The translations under genes and the position numbers were made by a program. From Candidatus Poribacteria bacterium (GTDB taxonomy: Bacteria; Poribacteria; WGA-4E; WGA-3G): a DNA stretch of 64,000 bases. The stretch spans positions 4,458,204 to 4,522,203 of the forward strand of contig OY282386.1 of the NCBI GenBank assembly GCA_958295945.1. Direction: 5' to 3'. Shown one piece after another: positions 17,715-26,764 of the stretch (its first letter is position 1; every line of letters begins with the position of its first letter). The notes below the pieces were generated by a model. The model was not told where the DNA came from and ran no database searches. It worked only from the letters and a program-made list of their open reading frames with translations.

Positions 17715-18020
17715 CTATTCTGTTACTAAGGACACTGCTTGCAATGAGGGACCCCACCCGTGCTCCGTTGAGGAATGAAAAAGCACATCATCTATTTTTA
17801 GGTGAACAGTATCAGTGATTGGTTTTAGCAGTTCGCTTGAATGAACAGATAAATATTCTGCCACTTCAAGATTCATCCGATCTATTTCGGAAAGAAAACC
17901 GCCCGCGGATAACTCATAATTCCGTGGATTGGTTTCAAACGCTTTGAGTTTTTCAACTATTTTTTGAAAGTGCTCAATGCGATTCAGTGTTGCTTTAAGT
18001 TCCCGATCATTTTGAATCAT
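17715..18020 (-). CDS. Small helical hypothetical protein, first gene of a two-gene unit
   Basis: 101 residues. MIQNDRELKATLNRIEHFQ and FLSEIDRMNLEVAEYLS form two amphipathic helices like those at the start of antitoxin-like proteins often found beside small toxins. The second half (HLKIDDVLFHSSTEHGWG) is less regular. GAGGT lies 9 bp before the ATG. The pair with 17409-17699 resembles a toxin-antitoxin layout; the similarity is from pattern recall only. Confidence 0.6.
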   Translation of the reverse strand: MIQNDRELKATLNRIEHFQKIVEKLKAFETNPRNYELSAGGFLSEIDRMNLEVAEYLSVHSSELLKPITDTVHLKIDDVLFHSSTEHGWGPSLQAVSLVTE

Positions 18021-18060
18021 TTTGAATTACCTCAACTTAATGATTTTTTCATTCTTTTCT

Positions 18061-18138
18061 CTCCACAATCGCAATCTCATTTTTGTTAAATTATACAATT
18101 GATATACCAGTTTATCAATCTCATTTTCAAGGGAAACG
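18061..18138 (-). pseudogene. Remnant of a type IIG methylase C-terminal tail
   Basis: The minus strand reads LENEIDKLVYQLYNLTK and then loses frame. This is the same tail as in the larger methylase remnant at 19981-20060 (LENEIDRLVYDLYGLTDDE), and the DNA is alignable over about 78 bases. The two copies form direct repeats on either side of the nucleotidyltransferase-transglycosylase pair. Confidence 0.65.
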
Positions 18139-18174
18139 TCTGCATAGAGGGGTGTTAGGTTGTATGTTCATGGT

Positions 18175-18310
18175 TTTTGTTGTCAGAATCGCGGAGGACA
18201 CGAATGACGCGGATTTTTGCTAGGTATTTCAAGGTGCTTTTCACAGGATTGGGATGTCCGCACAGAAGAAGACTGATCCGCGTAATCTGCGTCATCTGTC
18301 TCATCCGCAA
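18175..18310. repeat. Dispersed repeat copy (GCGGATT / TATTTCAAGGTGCTTTT family)
   Basis: Contains TTGTCAGAATCGCGGA, GACGCGGATTTTTGC, GTATTTCAAGGTGCTTTT and TCCGCACAGAAGAAGACTGAT, in the same order as the copy at 17255-17355. A long open frame across it on the minus strand is a by-product of the repeat, not a gene. Confidence 0.6.
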
Positions 18311-18392
18311 TTCAGGCAAATAACATTGAAAAGGAATATCAAATAGGTGGTAGCACTTATTTCTATTACGTCTTTGACGTAAGTTCAAATAT

Positions 18393-19097
18393 TCATAAGT
18401 GTCTTGTAACTTTTTGGGCTAATTCTTTTAAATTTAGAGAGTTTTGCTGTACAAAACTATCCCAAGATATATAACATCGAATAGATGCTTTTTTGGGTTT
18501 TGGAGCATCTTTGGTATTTTTCAATTTCAGAATTAAATGTTCCATTGTTTTTTGTATTTTCTTTGCAGTAGGGTAGTTAGGAAAGGCAGGAATCTTTTTT
18601 GCATCAATAAAACCTCGACGAATATTTTCTGGGTTGTGTTTAAGATTATATTTCCAAAATCTCCTTTCGTGTTTTTCTGCATCAAATTGTCCGAAATCAA
18701 ATCGTTGATGTTCAACGTCAGCAGACCAACTTTCAAAATCTTCTTTCAACTTTTTAAATAAATCCCTAGAAACGATAAATAGGTCAAGATCTGATTCATC
18801 ATCAGCAAAAAGTGCACCAAGTTTTTTGGGGTCAAGAGATTTGCCTAATTGTGCACTTCCTACTAAACCAATTTCTTTGACATTAACTTCTAAACGTTCA
18901 GCAATCCAACAACGAAGAGAATCGTATATAGCTGGACAAATGCAAAAAACAGACGGTATACCTTCAGATAACCATAATCTTGCAATTGCCTCCCGAGCTA
19001 CCTGACCACCTTGATGTGCTACTTGAAGTAACAATACTGGATCTGGATAATGGCAGACTAATTTTCGGAGCGGTACTTCAATTTCAAACGGTTTCAT
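18393..19097 (-). CDS. Nucleotidyltransferase-fold protein paired with a GT51 transglycosylase
   Basis: 234 residues. The nucleotidyltransferase signature is Gly80-Ser81 in IGLVGSAQLGKSLDP followed by Asp103 and Asp105 in ESDLDLFIVS, the GS...DxD metal-binding layout of the Pol-beta/MNT superfamily. The N-terminal 70 residues are a conserved-looking domain (VREAIARLWLSEGIPSVF-type helix). The ~100-residue C-terminus is basic. It overlaps the end of the transglycosylase gene by 14 bp, with AGGAAA just ahead of the ATG, so the pair is translationally coupled. The substrate is unknown; the fold includes antitoxins, CD-NTases and tRNA enzymes. Its placement in an island with methylase remnants hints at defence or stress function. 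Confidence 0.75.
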   Translation of the reverse strand: MKPFEIEVPLRKLVCHYPDPVLLLQVAHQGGQVAREAIARLWLSEGIPSVFCICPAIYDSLRCWIAERLEVNVKEIGLVGSAQLGKSLDPKKLGALFADDESDLDLFIVSRDLFKKLKEDFESWSADVEHQRFDFGQFDAEKHERRFWKYNLKHNPENIRRGFIDAKKIPAFPNYPTAKKIQKTMEHLILKLKNTKDAPKPKKASIRCYISWDSFVQQNSLNLKELAQKVTRHL

Positions 19098-19695
19098 TTT
19101 GAATTTCCTGATAAGGTTTTAGACTTTCGCCCATCTTGTTGGCTAATGTTATTAAATGATGACCTCTACGTTGAATTTTCTCTAAATGTTTAGGACTACA
19201 TTCTCTTGGTTCTGGATATTTCAATCGCGCTACAAGTTGCGCAGCTTCAAAAACACTGACTGTTTTTGGATCAATTTTCAGTCTCGCGCAGGCTTGCGTA
19301 AAATCATTCATTCCCCAACCGTAGTACGCAACCCATAAGTAGAGGGTTGGCAATCGGTCTTTCGGAAGATATCGCGTCAAACGTACAGCGAAAACGATCT
19401 CAAGAAGTTTTCGCTGCCATGTTTTCTCATAACGACTTGTGATTGTTCTAACAAACTGCATTGCGATTGTTGAACCACCTTGTCTTTCTCCGCAGAAAAA
19501 AGTTTTCCAAAATGCTCTACAAAGAGCGAGTAGATCAACACCAGGATGCTCATAAAAACGATGGTCTTCACCAACTATAAGCAGTTTACACATTTGGGGT
19601 GTTGGGATAGGAACATCAGTTTGAGCGATTTCTAACTCCAGTTTCTTGATTGTGTCACACAGTTGATCCCATTGGACTTTGATAGGTATACGCAT
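19084..19695 (-). CDS. Stand-alone GT51 peptidoglycan transglycosylase-like protein without a membrane anchor
   Basis: About 203 residues from the ATG at 19695 (GGGAAA upstream); the frame extends to 19782 but has no ribosome site there. GT51 motifs are intact: GEDHRFYEHPGVD with catalytic Glu43, and RQGGSTIAMQFVR (71-83), followed by RKLLEIVFAVRLTRYLPKDRLPTLYL split over two helices. MtgA and PBP1 enzymes of this family polymerise lipid II but carry an N-terminal transmembrane helix. None is seen here, nor a transpeptidase domain. Coupled by overlap to a nucleotidyltransferase gene, it is unlikely to be the housekeeping enzyme. Confidence 0.8.
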   Translation of the reverse strand: MRIPIKVQWDQLCDTIKKLELEIAQTDVPIPTPQMCKLLIVGEDHRFYEHPGVDLLALCRAFWKTFFCGERQGGSTIAMQFVRTITSRYEKTWQRKLLEIVFAVRLTRYLPKDRLPTLYLWVAYYGWGMNDFTQACARLKIDPKTVSVFEAAQLVARLKYPEPRECSPKHLEKIQRRGHHLITLANKMGESLKPYQEIQNETV

Positions 19696-19975
19696 AAAAA
19701 TTTCCCATGCAATAATAATTCTTGATCTCACTATAGAGTTCAAAATAAACTTCTTAACTTCCAACAAATAACATTTTATCATATCAAATATTATAAATCA
19801 AGGAGTGTGTCAGGAATATCAGGTTACGGTGCCCTGCTAATATGCGGTTGTTTATTTGTGATACAAGATGTTTTGTTATTAAGATCGGTTTTCAACTATA
19901 GAAGTTTATGAATGGATTGACACGGAAGCATTAGCACCAATCTTAAAATGCATGTAATCCGCGACAATTCGCGAT

Positions 19976-20706
19976 TCATACACCCTCCACAACCGCAATC
20001 TCATCGTCAGTTAAGCCATACAAATCGTAAACCAGTCTATCAATCTCATTTTCAAGGTCAGAAGTGTCAGCGTCCGGGTCAGTGTGTTTAGCATCAAGGA
20101 TTTGATCCACGAGCTTAATAATAGGGACTTGCTGCTCAGGTGATACATCTGGAATAGGCAGCTCTTTAGCATCATTCGGATAAAAGTGTAACCCCTCGCT
20201 TAAGAAACACCGGAAATACCAGTTTATGAAATTAGAATTTAGAATGCCCAAAAGAAATTTGTAATCGTATTTCTTAGCGAAGTCGGTATCAGAAATACGC
20301 AACACACGTCGAGCAGACGTATGAGTTGCTTTTGAAAGCAAATCTAATCGAACGCAGTTTATGACCGTATGACTATTGTAAAAACCTTTATCATCATAAG
20401 CGAATCGCAGCCGATCTTTTACAACGTTGATAAACATAAGTTTTTTGTTCTCAAACAACTCTGGAAATATCGGGTTATAGTGTTCATCTGGTATATAATT
20501 TAACCACCCTTCTTGCGTAAATAAATAACGCTCAATGTTTTTCCCTTCACAGAATCGTTTATTACCTGAAATTTGAGACTGACTAATATAGTGTGCTTTT
20601 CCCAATTTCTCTGAACGGTGATTAAGCCTTGTCCCGTAAGCAACAAAGCAAAATTGTATACTTAGAGTCAAGAAAACAATTCTATTTGGGTGTCAAAGTC
20701 TGTCAT
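19976..20706 (-). pseudogene. Broken type IIG (Eco57I/TaqI-like) restriction-methylase, C-terminal specificity part
   Basis: Residues from VAYGTRLNHRSEKLG to the stop match the specificity and C-terminal part of Eco57I/PglX-like methylases: the GNKRFCEGKNIERY, FYNSHTVINCVRL, LLGILNSNFINWYF and ELPIPDVSPEQQ motifs are in the usual order. No methyltransferase core (NPPY) or N-terminal body is present. A short frame MTDFDTQIELFS (20668-20706) lies just upstream in another frame and may be the original N-terminus, implying an internal deletion plus frameshift. Not expected to be functional. Confidence 0.75.
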
Positions 20707-20943
20707 AGTCCTTAGTTGTGTCTCTGTTGATTGCAGTTTGTGTCTTGTGTTGCATTGTTTAATGTATTATGTGACTTAAATTATAACATAACAAATATTA
20801 TGAGTCAAGTTTATTCTTGCATTATTTCTATTTTATTTCAAAAAGTCCGTATATTTCTCGGATATTGATATAAATATTATATTTTATACCGTTTTTATCA
20901 TTTATTGTCTCATTTTTGGTTGTTAGCAATGAAACGAAATATG

Positions 20944-21055
20944 GTATGAACTAAATGAAGATTAAGAAATAACTTCGGTAATTTGGAGATCAAGGTCCAG
21001 CGAGCTTACGTGGTTTGGAACAAATGATAATTACCGAATTAATAAATTAGCCTGA
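20944..21055. repeat. Small inverted-repeat element related to 48833-49014
   Basis: Left part TATGAACTAAATGAAGATTAAGAAATAA and right part ATTACCGAATTAATAAATTAG share order and sequence with the element at 48833-49014. The middle has AGGTCCAGCGAGCTTACG, corresponding to AAGCCCAGCGCGCTTACA there. The terminal inverted repeats are imperfect. It lies upstream of the mazG-like gene and may supply or disturb its promoter. Confidence 0.55.
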
Positions 21056-21210
21056 AAAAGTTTGTGTGCAAGAAAAAGATGAATTCTATAGGAATTGATA
21101 TTACATCAGGTGAACTATCTAAATTAACGCATTGCATTGGAAAAGTGTTTACATCAGTTGTGAATATTGCTACAATACTGATAGACATTAAGATTACAAC
21201 GGATGGTCTG

Positions 21211-21564
21211 ATGGAATACACGCTTGAAAACTGCCAAAAAATAGTTGATGAATGGGTTAACTCAGTTGGTGTGCGATATTTTTCGGAACTGACAAATACT
21301 GCTATTCTCATGGAGGAGGTGGGTGAGTTAGCGAGGATAATGGCGCGCAGGTTCGGTGATCAAAGTTTTAAGGACAATGAAGAAGATCTAAATCTTGCTG
21401 ACGAGATAGCTGATATCCTTTTCGTTCTGATATGTTTGGCAAATCAAACAGGTGTTCAACTTGAAGACGCATTCAGGCAATCAATATTAAAGAAAACAGA
21501 TCGTGATAGAGATCGTCATGCTAATAATCCGAAACTCTTTTCGGATAGTGGAGCAAAAGAATAA
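21211..21564 (+). CDS. MazG-like all-alpha NTP pyrophosphohydrolase
   Basis: From ATG 21211 the product is 117 residues, the normal size of this family; the frame stays open to a GTG at 21064, but the extra 49 residues have no family-like sequence. The metal-binding helices are visible: LMEEVGELARIMARR (E-x-x-E) and LADEIADILFVLICLAN (E-x-x-D). MazG-type enzymes hydrolyse (d)NTPs or house-clean modified nucleotides. Its TAATG junction with the next gene indicates translational coupling to the transglutaminase lipoprotein, a functional link that is not obvious. Start choice is moderately certain. Confidence 0.8.
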   Translation: MEYTLENCQKIVDEWVNSVGVRYFSELTNTAILMEEVGELARIMARRFGDQSFKDNEEDLNLADEIADILFVLICLANQTGVQLEDAFRQSILKKTDRDRDRHANNPKLFSDSGAKE

Positions 21565-24290
21565 TGATGCATAGAAGTTTACCGTTTTTTATGGTTCTCC
21601 TACTGTTGACGATTTCTGGTTGCGTGTTTCACAAGAACACTCAATCAAGTTCACAAGAGATCGTAGATCCCTTGATTGAAGGAAATCGACAGTGGCGTGA
21701 AAACGTTGAAGCGGGTAATGCAGCGATAAAACGGGGTCAATTACAGGATGCGCTTGCAGCATTCAACGCAGCCATAAAAGTCCATCCGAATTCAAGCCTA
21801 CCCTATTATAAGATCGCTGAAATCTATCTACAACTTGATGAATATGAAAAAGCACGGGACGCATTTTACGCATTCTTAGAACTTGAGCCAAATCATATCA
21901 CAGCACTTAATTACGTAGGGTTTATTTATGAGCAATTGAATGACTACAATAATGCAGTAAAGTATTATGAACGAGTGCTAAGCATTTCAAAGGATGATCT
22001 CTACGCTTTAAACCACCTTGGTTTAGCGTTTAAGCAGTTAAACCAGCTTGATGATGCAGAAGCCACACTCCTTAGAGCATTGACACTTGATCCAAAGTGT
22101 GAGAGTCCAGCATCAGAAAATTTACATAATTATTTGGGACTAATATACCTGGAACGGGGTGAAGTCGGAGAAGCAATTGCACAACTACGAGAATCCATTC
22201 ACATATTTCCAAATGATATCTGGGCAAGGCAACGTTTGGCATCAGTCTATGAAGACCACCAACGTTACTTTGAAGCACAACTTCAATATCAGCAGCTTCT
22301 TGAAGTTGACCCCGATAATCTATATGCGAAGTCAAGGCTGCAAGCACTTGCTCAACTTAGTCCTGTTGCGACTATCACAATAAATGTTCCTCCTGTCTCC
22401 ATTATAGAAACAGATGTAAATCAGATTATAGCAGATGCTCCTTCATCAGAAGATTATCCGAATGCTGATGTCCTTATCCTGTTCAACCATTTTAGCCATG
22501 ATGTCCTGCCTACCGGTCGTTCGCGTTATACTACACATCAGGTTGTTAAAATACTCAATGAAAGAGGCATACAAAAATACGGTGATATTGCAATTCCTTA
22601 TCAACCGAATACTCAAAATATAGGTGTGAACATTGCCCGAACAATTGCGCCAGACGGTACAGAACATATTCCGCCTGAAGAAGCATTCAATGACGTGACA
22701 CCTCCAGGTTTGTTATCATACAATCTGTATTCTGATTTGATGTGGCGTGTGATTTCTATGGTAGGGTTGTCTCCAGGCGTATGCATTGAATACCAGGTGA
22801 CACTTGAAGATAAATTGGAGCAGGTAACCGGAAATAAAACCTGGATCACAGGTGGCTACAACTTTCAATCATCGGAAGTTACACTTGAAACGGTATTTGC
22901 CTTGAGAATACCACAGGACTATCCTATCCAGTGGAAAACAGACAACTTTGAGATTAGACCAGAGATTTCTTATGATGTCAATGGAATTGTCTTGTATGTA
23001 TGGCGGAATGGTGAAGTGCCGGCATTAAAAATAGAAGAGAGAATGCCACATGTCAACGACATAGCCATGCGAGTGCGTTACTCTTCAATTGAATCTTGGC
23101 ATGACGTTTACAAGTGGTATAAAGATCTCGCTAAAGGTCGTTATGTTGCAGACGAACAGATACGGTATACCGTAGAACAACTCATAGAAAATTTAAAAAC
23201 CGACAAAGATATAATTCGAGCAATTTATCATTTTGTTTCCAAACAGATCCGATACGTAGGAATTGAACTCGGACAAAGTGCCTATCAACCATCTGCTGCG
23301 ACAGAGGTGCTGCAAAAGCAGTATGGAGATTGTAAGGATAAAACGACTTTGCTTATTTCAATGCTTGATCTTGTCGGTATCAAGGCGTATCCGGTCATGG
23401 TTAGCACGGCTCCTTATGAAAGAGTTAATATGACCTTGCCATCACTCAGTCAGTTTAACCACATGATCGCAGCTATTCCGATTGATAAGCACAAATATCT
23501 ATGGATGGACCCTACATCTAATACTTGTAGTTTCGGAGTTTTACCTTATAAGAACCAGGGGCGAGTAGGATTCCTTATTGGAGATAAAGATGGCATTTTT
23601 GTTGATATTCCAATATTTCCAGCAGAATCTAATAAATTGGTATCTAAAACGGAATTATGGTTAAAAAATGATGGTAGGGCTCGTGGTGTGATAGAAATTC
23701 ATTTGACCGGACAATATAATCTAAATTCTCGTTGGACATATAAGCAAATTCCACCGTCAGAATGGAAGGACACCCTTGCTGCTGAACTCAATCCGTTGTT
23801 TCCAAATATCGTTATAGACGATGCAACAATCTCCGATTTGTCTGATTCTGATTTACCCCTCAAAATGTCAATAAATTTTCACATTGAAAAATATCTTATG
23901 AATCTTGATAATCAAGCATTGCTTCAACTACCAATAGATGAATTTTCTGACTATGCAGAAATTGTTGCCGCAGCAGAACGTCTTTATCCACTTGATCTAT
24001 ATTATCCGATGCAGATAGAGAAAACAATTCAGATTCACTTACCAGATGGTTGGTCAACTGTTTTGCCTGATGATATCAAACAAGAGACAAGTTTTGCATC
24101 AATGCATAGGCAGTATAGGCATCATGAAGATAATGTCCATTATAAATTAATTTTTACACTAAGACAACAATCAATTCCTGCTGTAGAATATGCGGAAGCG
24201 AAGCGATTCTTCAGCCTACTTGCGAATGAGGATGGCAGTAGTCTCCTATTGAAGACAACGAACGATGATATTTCTAACTCAAGAAATTAG
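21564..24290 (+). CDS. TPR-DUF3857-transglutaminase lipoprotein
   Basis: 908 residues. A type II signal peptide ends LLLTISGC, anchoring it as a lipoprotein. Residues about 50-260 have five TPR-like repeats (NAAIKRGQLQDALAAFNAAIK, NYVGFIYEQLNDYNNAVKYY). About 290-520 is a DUF3857 domain (VLILFNHFSHDVLPTGRSRY start). About 545-680 is a transglutaminase-like domain with the triad Cys590 (YGDCKDK), His633 (FNHMIAA) and Asp649 (WMDPTS) all present. The C-terminal 200 residues are beta-rich. DUF3857-transglutaminase proteins are periplasmic or outer-membrane enzymes of unclear substrate, likely peptide-bond or amide processing at the cell surface. Confidence 0.88.
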   Translation: MMHRSLPFFMVLLLLTISGCVFHKNTQSSSQEIVDPLIEGNRQWRENVEAGNAAIKRGQLQDALAAFNAAIKVHPNSSLPYYKIAEIYLQLDEYEKARDAFYAFLELEPNHITALNYVGFIYEQLNDYNNAVKYYERVLSISKDDLYALNHLGLAFKQLNQLDDAEATLLRALTLDPKCESPASENLHNYLGLIYLERGEVGEAIAQLRESIHIFPNDIWARQRLASVYEDHQRYFEAQLQYQQLLEVDPDNLYAKSRLQALAQLSPVATITINVPPVSIIETDVNQIIADAPSSEDYPNADVLILFNHFSHDVLPTGRSRYTTHQVVKILNERGIQKYGDIAIPYQPNTQNIGVNIARTIAPDGTEHIPPEEAFNDVTPPGLLSYNLYSDLMWRVISMVGLSPGVCIEYQVTLEDKLEQVTGNKTWITGGYNFQSSEVTLETVFALRIPQDYPIQWKTDNFEIRPEISYDVNGIVLYVWRNGEVPALKIEERMPHVNDIAMRVRYSSIESWHDVYKWYKDLAKGRYVADEQIRYTVEQLIENLKTDKDIIRAIYHFVSKQIRYVGIELGQSAYQPSAATEVLQKQYGDCKDKTTLLISMLDLVGIKAYPVMVSTAPYERVNMTLPSLSQFNHMIAAIPIDKHKYLWMDPTSNTCSFGVLPYKNQGRVGFLIGDKDGIFVDIPIFPAESNKLVSKTELWLKNDGRARGVIEIHLTGQYNLNSRWTYKQIPPSEWKDTLAAELNPLFPNIVIDDATISDLSDSDLPLKMSINFHIEKYLMNLDNQALLQLPIDEFSDYAEIVAAAERLYPLDLYYPMQIEKTIQIHLPDGWSTVLPDDIKQETSFASMHRQYRHHEDNVHYKLIFTLRQQSIPAVEYAEAKRFFSLLANEDGSSLLLKTTNDDISNSRN

Positions 24291-24452
24291 TGCTTTTTTG
24301 TTGTTTAGAAATAATTTCATCCTTTTAATTATATAAATTATTCTGATTATATTTTTTTACACTGCTGATTTATCAGGTTTCTGCTTCTATTGTTTCTTGC
24401 AAGGCTGCAGATATGATTTTATCCTACTTATATTATAAGGGAAATCAATTAT

Positions 24453-26057
24453 ATGAATGAAAACAGAAAACCAAATATTGTTCTCATCCTTAACGATGAT
24501 ATGGGATTTTCAGATTTAGGGTGTTATGGTGGAGAAGTCAATACACCGAATTTGGATCGACTTGCGACAGGTGGGCTTCGGTTTACGCAATTTTACAATA
24601 CTGCGCGATGCTGTCCTTCTCGGGCATCGATGCTTACTGGTCTGCATCCACATCAAACCGGGGTAGGACACATGATGGGTGATGATGGATTAGAAGGTTA
24701 TCGTGGAGATCTGAATGACCGATGCATCACGATTGCGGATGCTGTCCGTTCAGAAGGCTATGGCACGTATATGAGTGGAAAATGGCATATTTCCAGACAT
24801 ACCGGTCCAGATGGTCCTAAACATAGTTGGCCCTGCCAGCGGGGTTTTGATGAATATTACGGTATAATTACAGGTGCTGCCAACTTTTGGAAACCAAACA
24901 CATTGACGCGAAATAATACTCGTCTTGATAGTGATGATCTGCCAGAAGGATATTTCTTTACGGATGCTGTTAGTGAAGAGGCAGTGAATTTTATTCAGAA
25001 TCACCATGATAAGAAAGGTGATAGTCCGTTTTTCACTTATGTTGCCTACACTGCGCCCCATTGGCCCCTACATGCACACGATGAAGACATAGCGGAATAC
25101 AATGGAAGGTTTGCTGCAGGTTGGGATGAACTCCGAGAAGAACGTCTATCACGCATGCGTGATATGAAGTTACTTGATGAATCTTGGGGACTGACTGCTC
25201 GCGATCCGTCACAACTTCCGTGGAGTGAAGCACAATTTAAGGACTGGAACCAACGTCGGATGGAGGTGTATGCAGCACAGATAACACGCATGGACGCTGG
25301 TATCGGACGAATCATTGATTCACTTGAAGAAACGGGGCAATTAGAGAATACGCTTATTCTGTTTTTAGCAGATAATGGTGGGTGTGCCGAGGAACTCGGT
25401 GGTCCACCTGCAGTGCGTGATAGAGATACACATATTAGCACACAGTTGACCTCAGATGGAAAACCTGTTTATCGTGGTAACGATCCGAGTATTATGCCAG
25501 GCCCCGAAACCACCTATCAGAGTTATGGTGTGCCGTGGGCAAATCTGTCAAATACTCCGTTCCGTCTTTATAAACACTGGGTGCACGAAGGGGGAATTGC
25601 AACGCCATTGATAGCACATTGGCCGGATGCAATCAATTCTGCAGGTGAACTCCGTCATCAACCCGGGCAGCTTCCAGATATAATGGCAACTTGTCTTGAG
25701 GTGTCTGGTGCTTCATATCCTGAAGAACATGAAGGCAACCCCATTTTACCTTTAGAAGGGACAAGTTTAGTTCCAATTTTTGATAATAAAGATAATGGCA
25801 AAGAAATCCTATTTTGGGAACACGAAGGTAACTGTGCTATTCGTCAAGGAGATATGAAGCTTGTCTGTAGATTCCCTGGTGATTGGGAACTCTATGATCT
25901 TGAAGCAGAACGAACAGAAATCAACAATATTGCCGATAAGCATTCGGAAAAGGTGAAGGAATTAGATGGCTTGTATCAAGACTGGGCAAATCGCTGCTTT
26001 ATATATCCTTGGGATAAACTTCAAGAACACCGTAGACAACGTAGACAGAATAGGTGA
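24453..26057 (+). CDS. Type I formylglycine-dependent sulfatase (arylsulfatase A-like)
   Basis: 534 residues. N-terminal metal site NIVLILNDDMGFSDLG (Asp-Asp at 15-16) and the sulfatase signature Cys53-Cys-Pro-Ser-Arg57 followed by ASMLTG, where Cys53 would be converted to formylglycine. The HWPLHAHDED and LADNGGC motifs complete the metal-binding set. No clear signal peptide, so cytoplasmic localisation is possible. An FGE-type activator should exist elsewhere in the genome. The likely role is removal of sulfate esters from polysaccharides or other organics. The gene stands alone with 160 bp upstream. Confidence 0.92.
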   Translation: MNENRKPNIVLILNDDMGFSDLGCYGGEVNTPNLDRLATGGLRFTQFYNTARCCPSRASMLTGLHPHQTGVGHMMGDDGLEGYRGDLNDRCITIADAVRSEGYGTYMSGKWHISRHTGPDGPKHSWPCQRGFDEYYGIITGAANFWKPNTLTRNNTRLDSDDLPEGYFFTDAVSEEAVNFIQNHHDKKGDSPFFTYVAYTAPHWPLHAHDEDIAEYNGRFAAGWDELREERLSRMRDMKLLDESWGLTARDPSQLPWSEAQFKDWNQRRMEVYAAQITRMDAGIGRIIDSLEETGQLENTLILFLADNGGCAEELGGPPAVRDRDTHISTQLTSDGKPVYRGNDPSIMPGPETTYQSYGVPWANLSNTPFRLYKHWVHEGGIATPLIAHWPDAINSAGELRHQPGQLPDIMATCLEVSGASYPEEHEGNPILPLEGTSLVPIFDNKDNGKEILFWEHEGNCAIRQGDMKLVCRFPGDWELYDLEAERTEINNIADKHSEKVKELDGLYQDWANRCFIYPWDKLQEHRRQRRQNR

Positions 26058-26151
26058 TAGGCGTAAACACATTTTTCGTTTAAAATGGTTAGATAAGAAT
26101 ATGATTGCGGACATATAATTATGTTGAATGGAAATAATAAGGAGGAAGAGA

Positions 26152-26664
26152 ATGGTTGAGATAGGAGGACAGACGTTCTCATCAAGTGCTGATGTGCGAA
26201 AGCATGTACATGATCTGTTAAGCAATTCCCCGATGAATGAACCGTTAACAGGGACAGATGGTGCAATAATCCATGAACTTTTCTTATGTCATCCCGATGC
26301 CGAAGAGAAAATTGGCGGCAAGGAAATACAGTTTTTTAAAGTTGGCCAACATCAGCAGGCAGGTGCGCGTGCATTTTGTATTGTGCGGTCTGATGATTCT
26401 GAAGAAACATTCAGTATGAAAAAGTGTGTTTCTGCATGGACACAGACACAGACAGAGAAAGCAGGTGCATCAGCGAAACCTGCTGAAAATCAGAAACCGA
26501 AATCGCAGCAAGTTGCCAGTACATTGGATTTAGATCCAGGGACAGATGTAGAAGGATTGGGTGGCCTCATAATTCGTTTTCAGCGTGTTGCGGATCTTCA
26601 TGCTTTACTTGGTGAAGAGATTAAGCAGATACAACAAATATTGGCGGAAGAATCAAAGCGGTAG
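26152..26664 (+). CDS. DUF3223-domain protein
   Basis: 170 residues from the ATG at 26152, which has AAGGAGGAAG upstream; the frame begins slightly earlier without a site. Residues 5-95 (VEIGGQTFSSSADVRKHVHDLL, then DGAIIHELFLCHPDAEEKIG and GARAFCIVRSDDSEETFSMKKCV) match DUF3223, the fold of plant DCL/defective-chloroplast proteins, which is implicated in nucleic-acid or rRNA processing. A Gln/Lys/Pro-rich linker leads to a C-terminal helix. Function in bacteria is not established. Confidence 0.75.
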   Translation: MVEIGGQTFSSSADVRKHVHDLLSNSPMNEPLTGTDGAIIHELFLCHPDAEEKIGGKEIQFFKVGQHQQAGARAFCIVRSDDSEETFSMKKCVSAWTQTQTEKAGASAKPAENQKPKSQQVASTLDLDPGTDVEGLGGLIIRFQRVADLHALLGEEIKQIQQILAEESKR

Positions 26665-26710
26665 GAACTCATGATGTATGTGGGTTTCCTGAAATTAGAC
26701 ACAGATCTTG

Positions 26711-26744
26711 ATTTAGGCGCGCTTACAAAGCGCGCCTACTGTTT
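26711..26744. repeat. Variable-stem palindromic unit
   Basis: TTTAGGCGCGCTTACAAAGCGCGCCTACTG: arms GGCGCGCTT and AAGCGCGCC around a 3-base loop, followed by CTAC. Same plan, different stem sequence, as at 1870, 28466, 28936, 37870, 60244 and 49101. It could also terminate the DUF3223 gene. Confidence 0.6.
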
Positions 26745-26764
26745 TGTGTAAGTTTATCAATCTT

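Noticed and set aside
18155-18388. 77-codon minus-strand reading frame
   Set aside because: It lies wholly in a dispersed repeat that also occurs at 17255-17355, has no ribosome site, and its composition is that of the repeat.
19696-19782. N-terminal extension of the GT51 protein as a membrane anchor
   Set aside because: The extra 29 residues are not a continuous hydrophobic helix and have no ribosome site in front.
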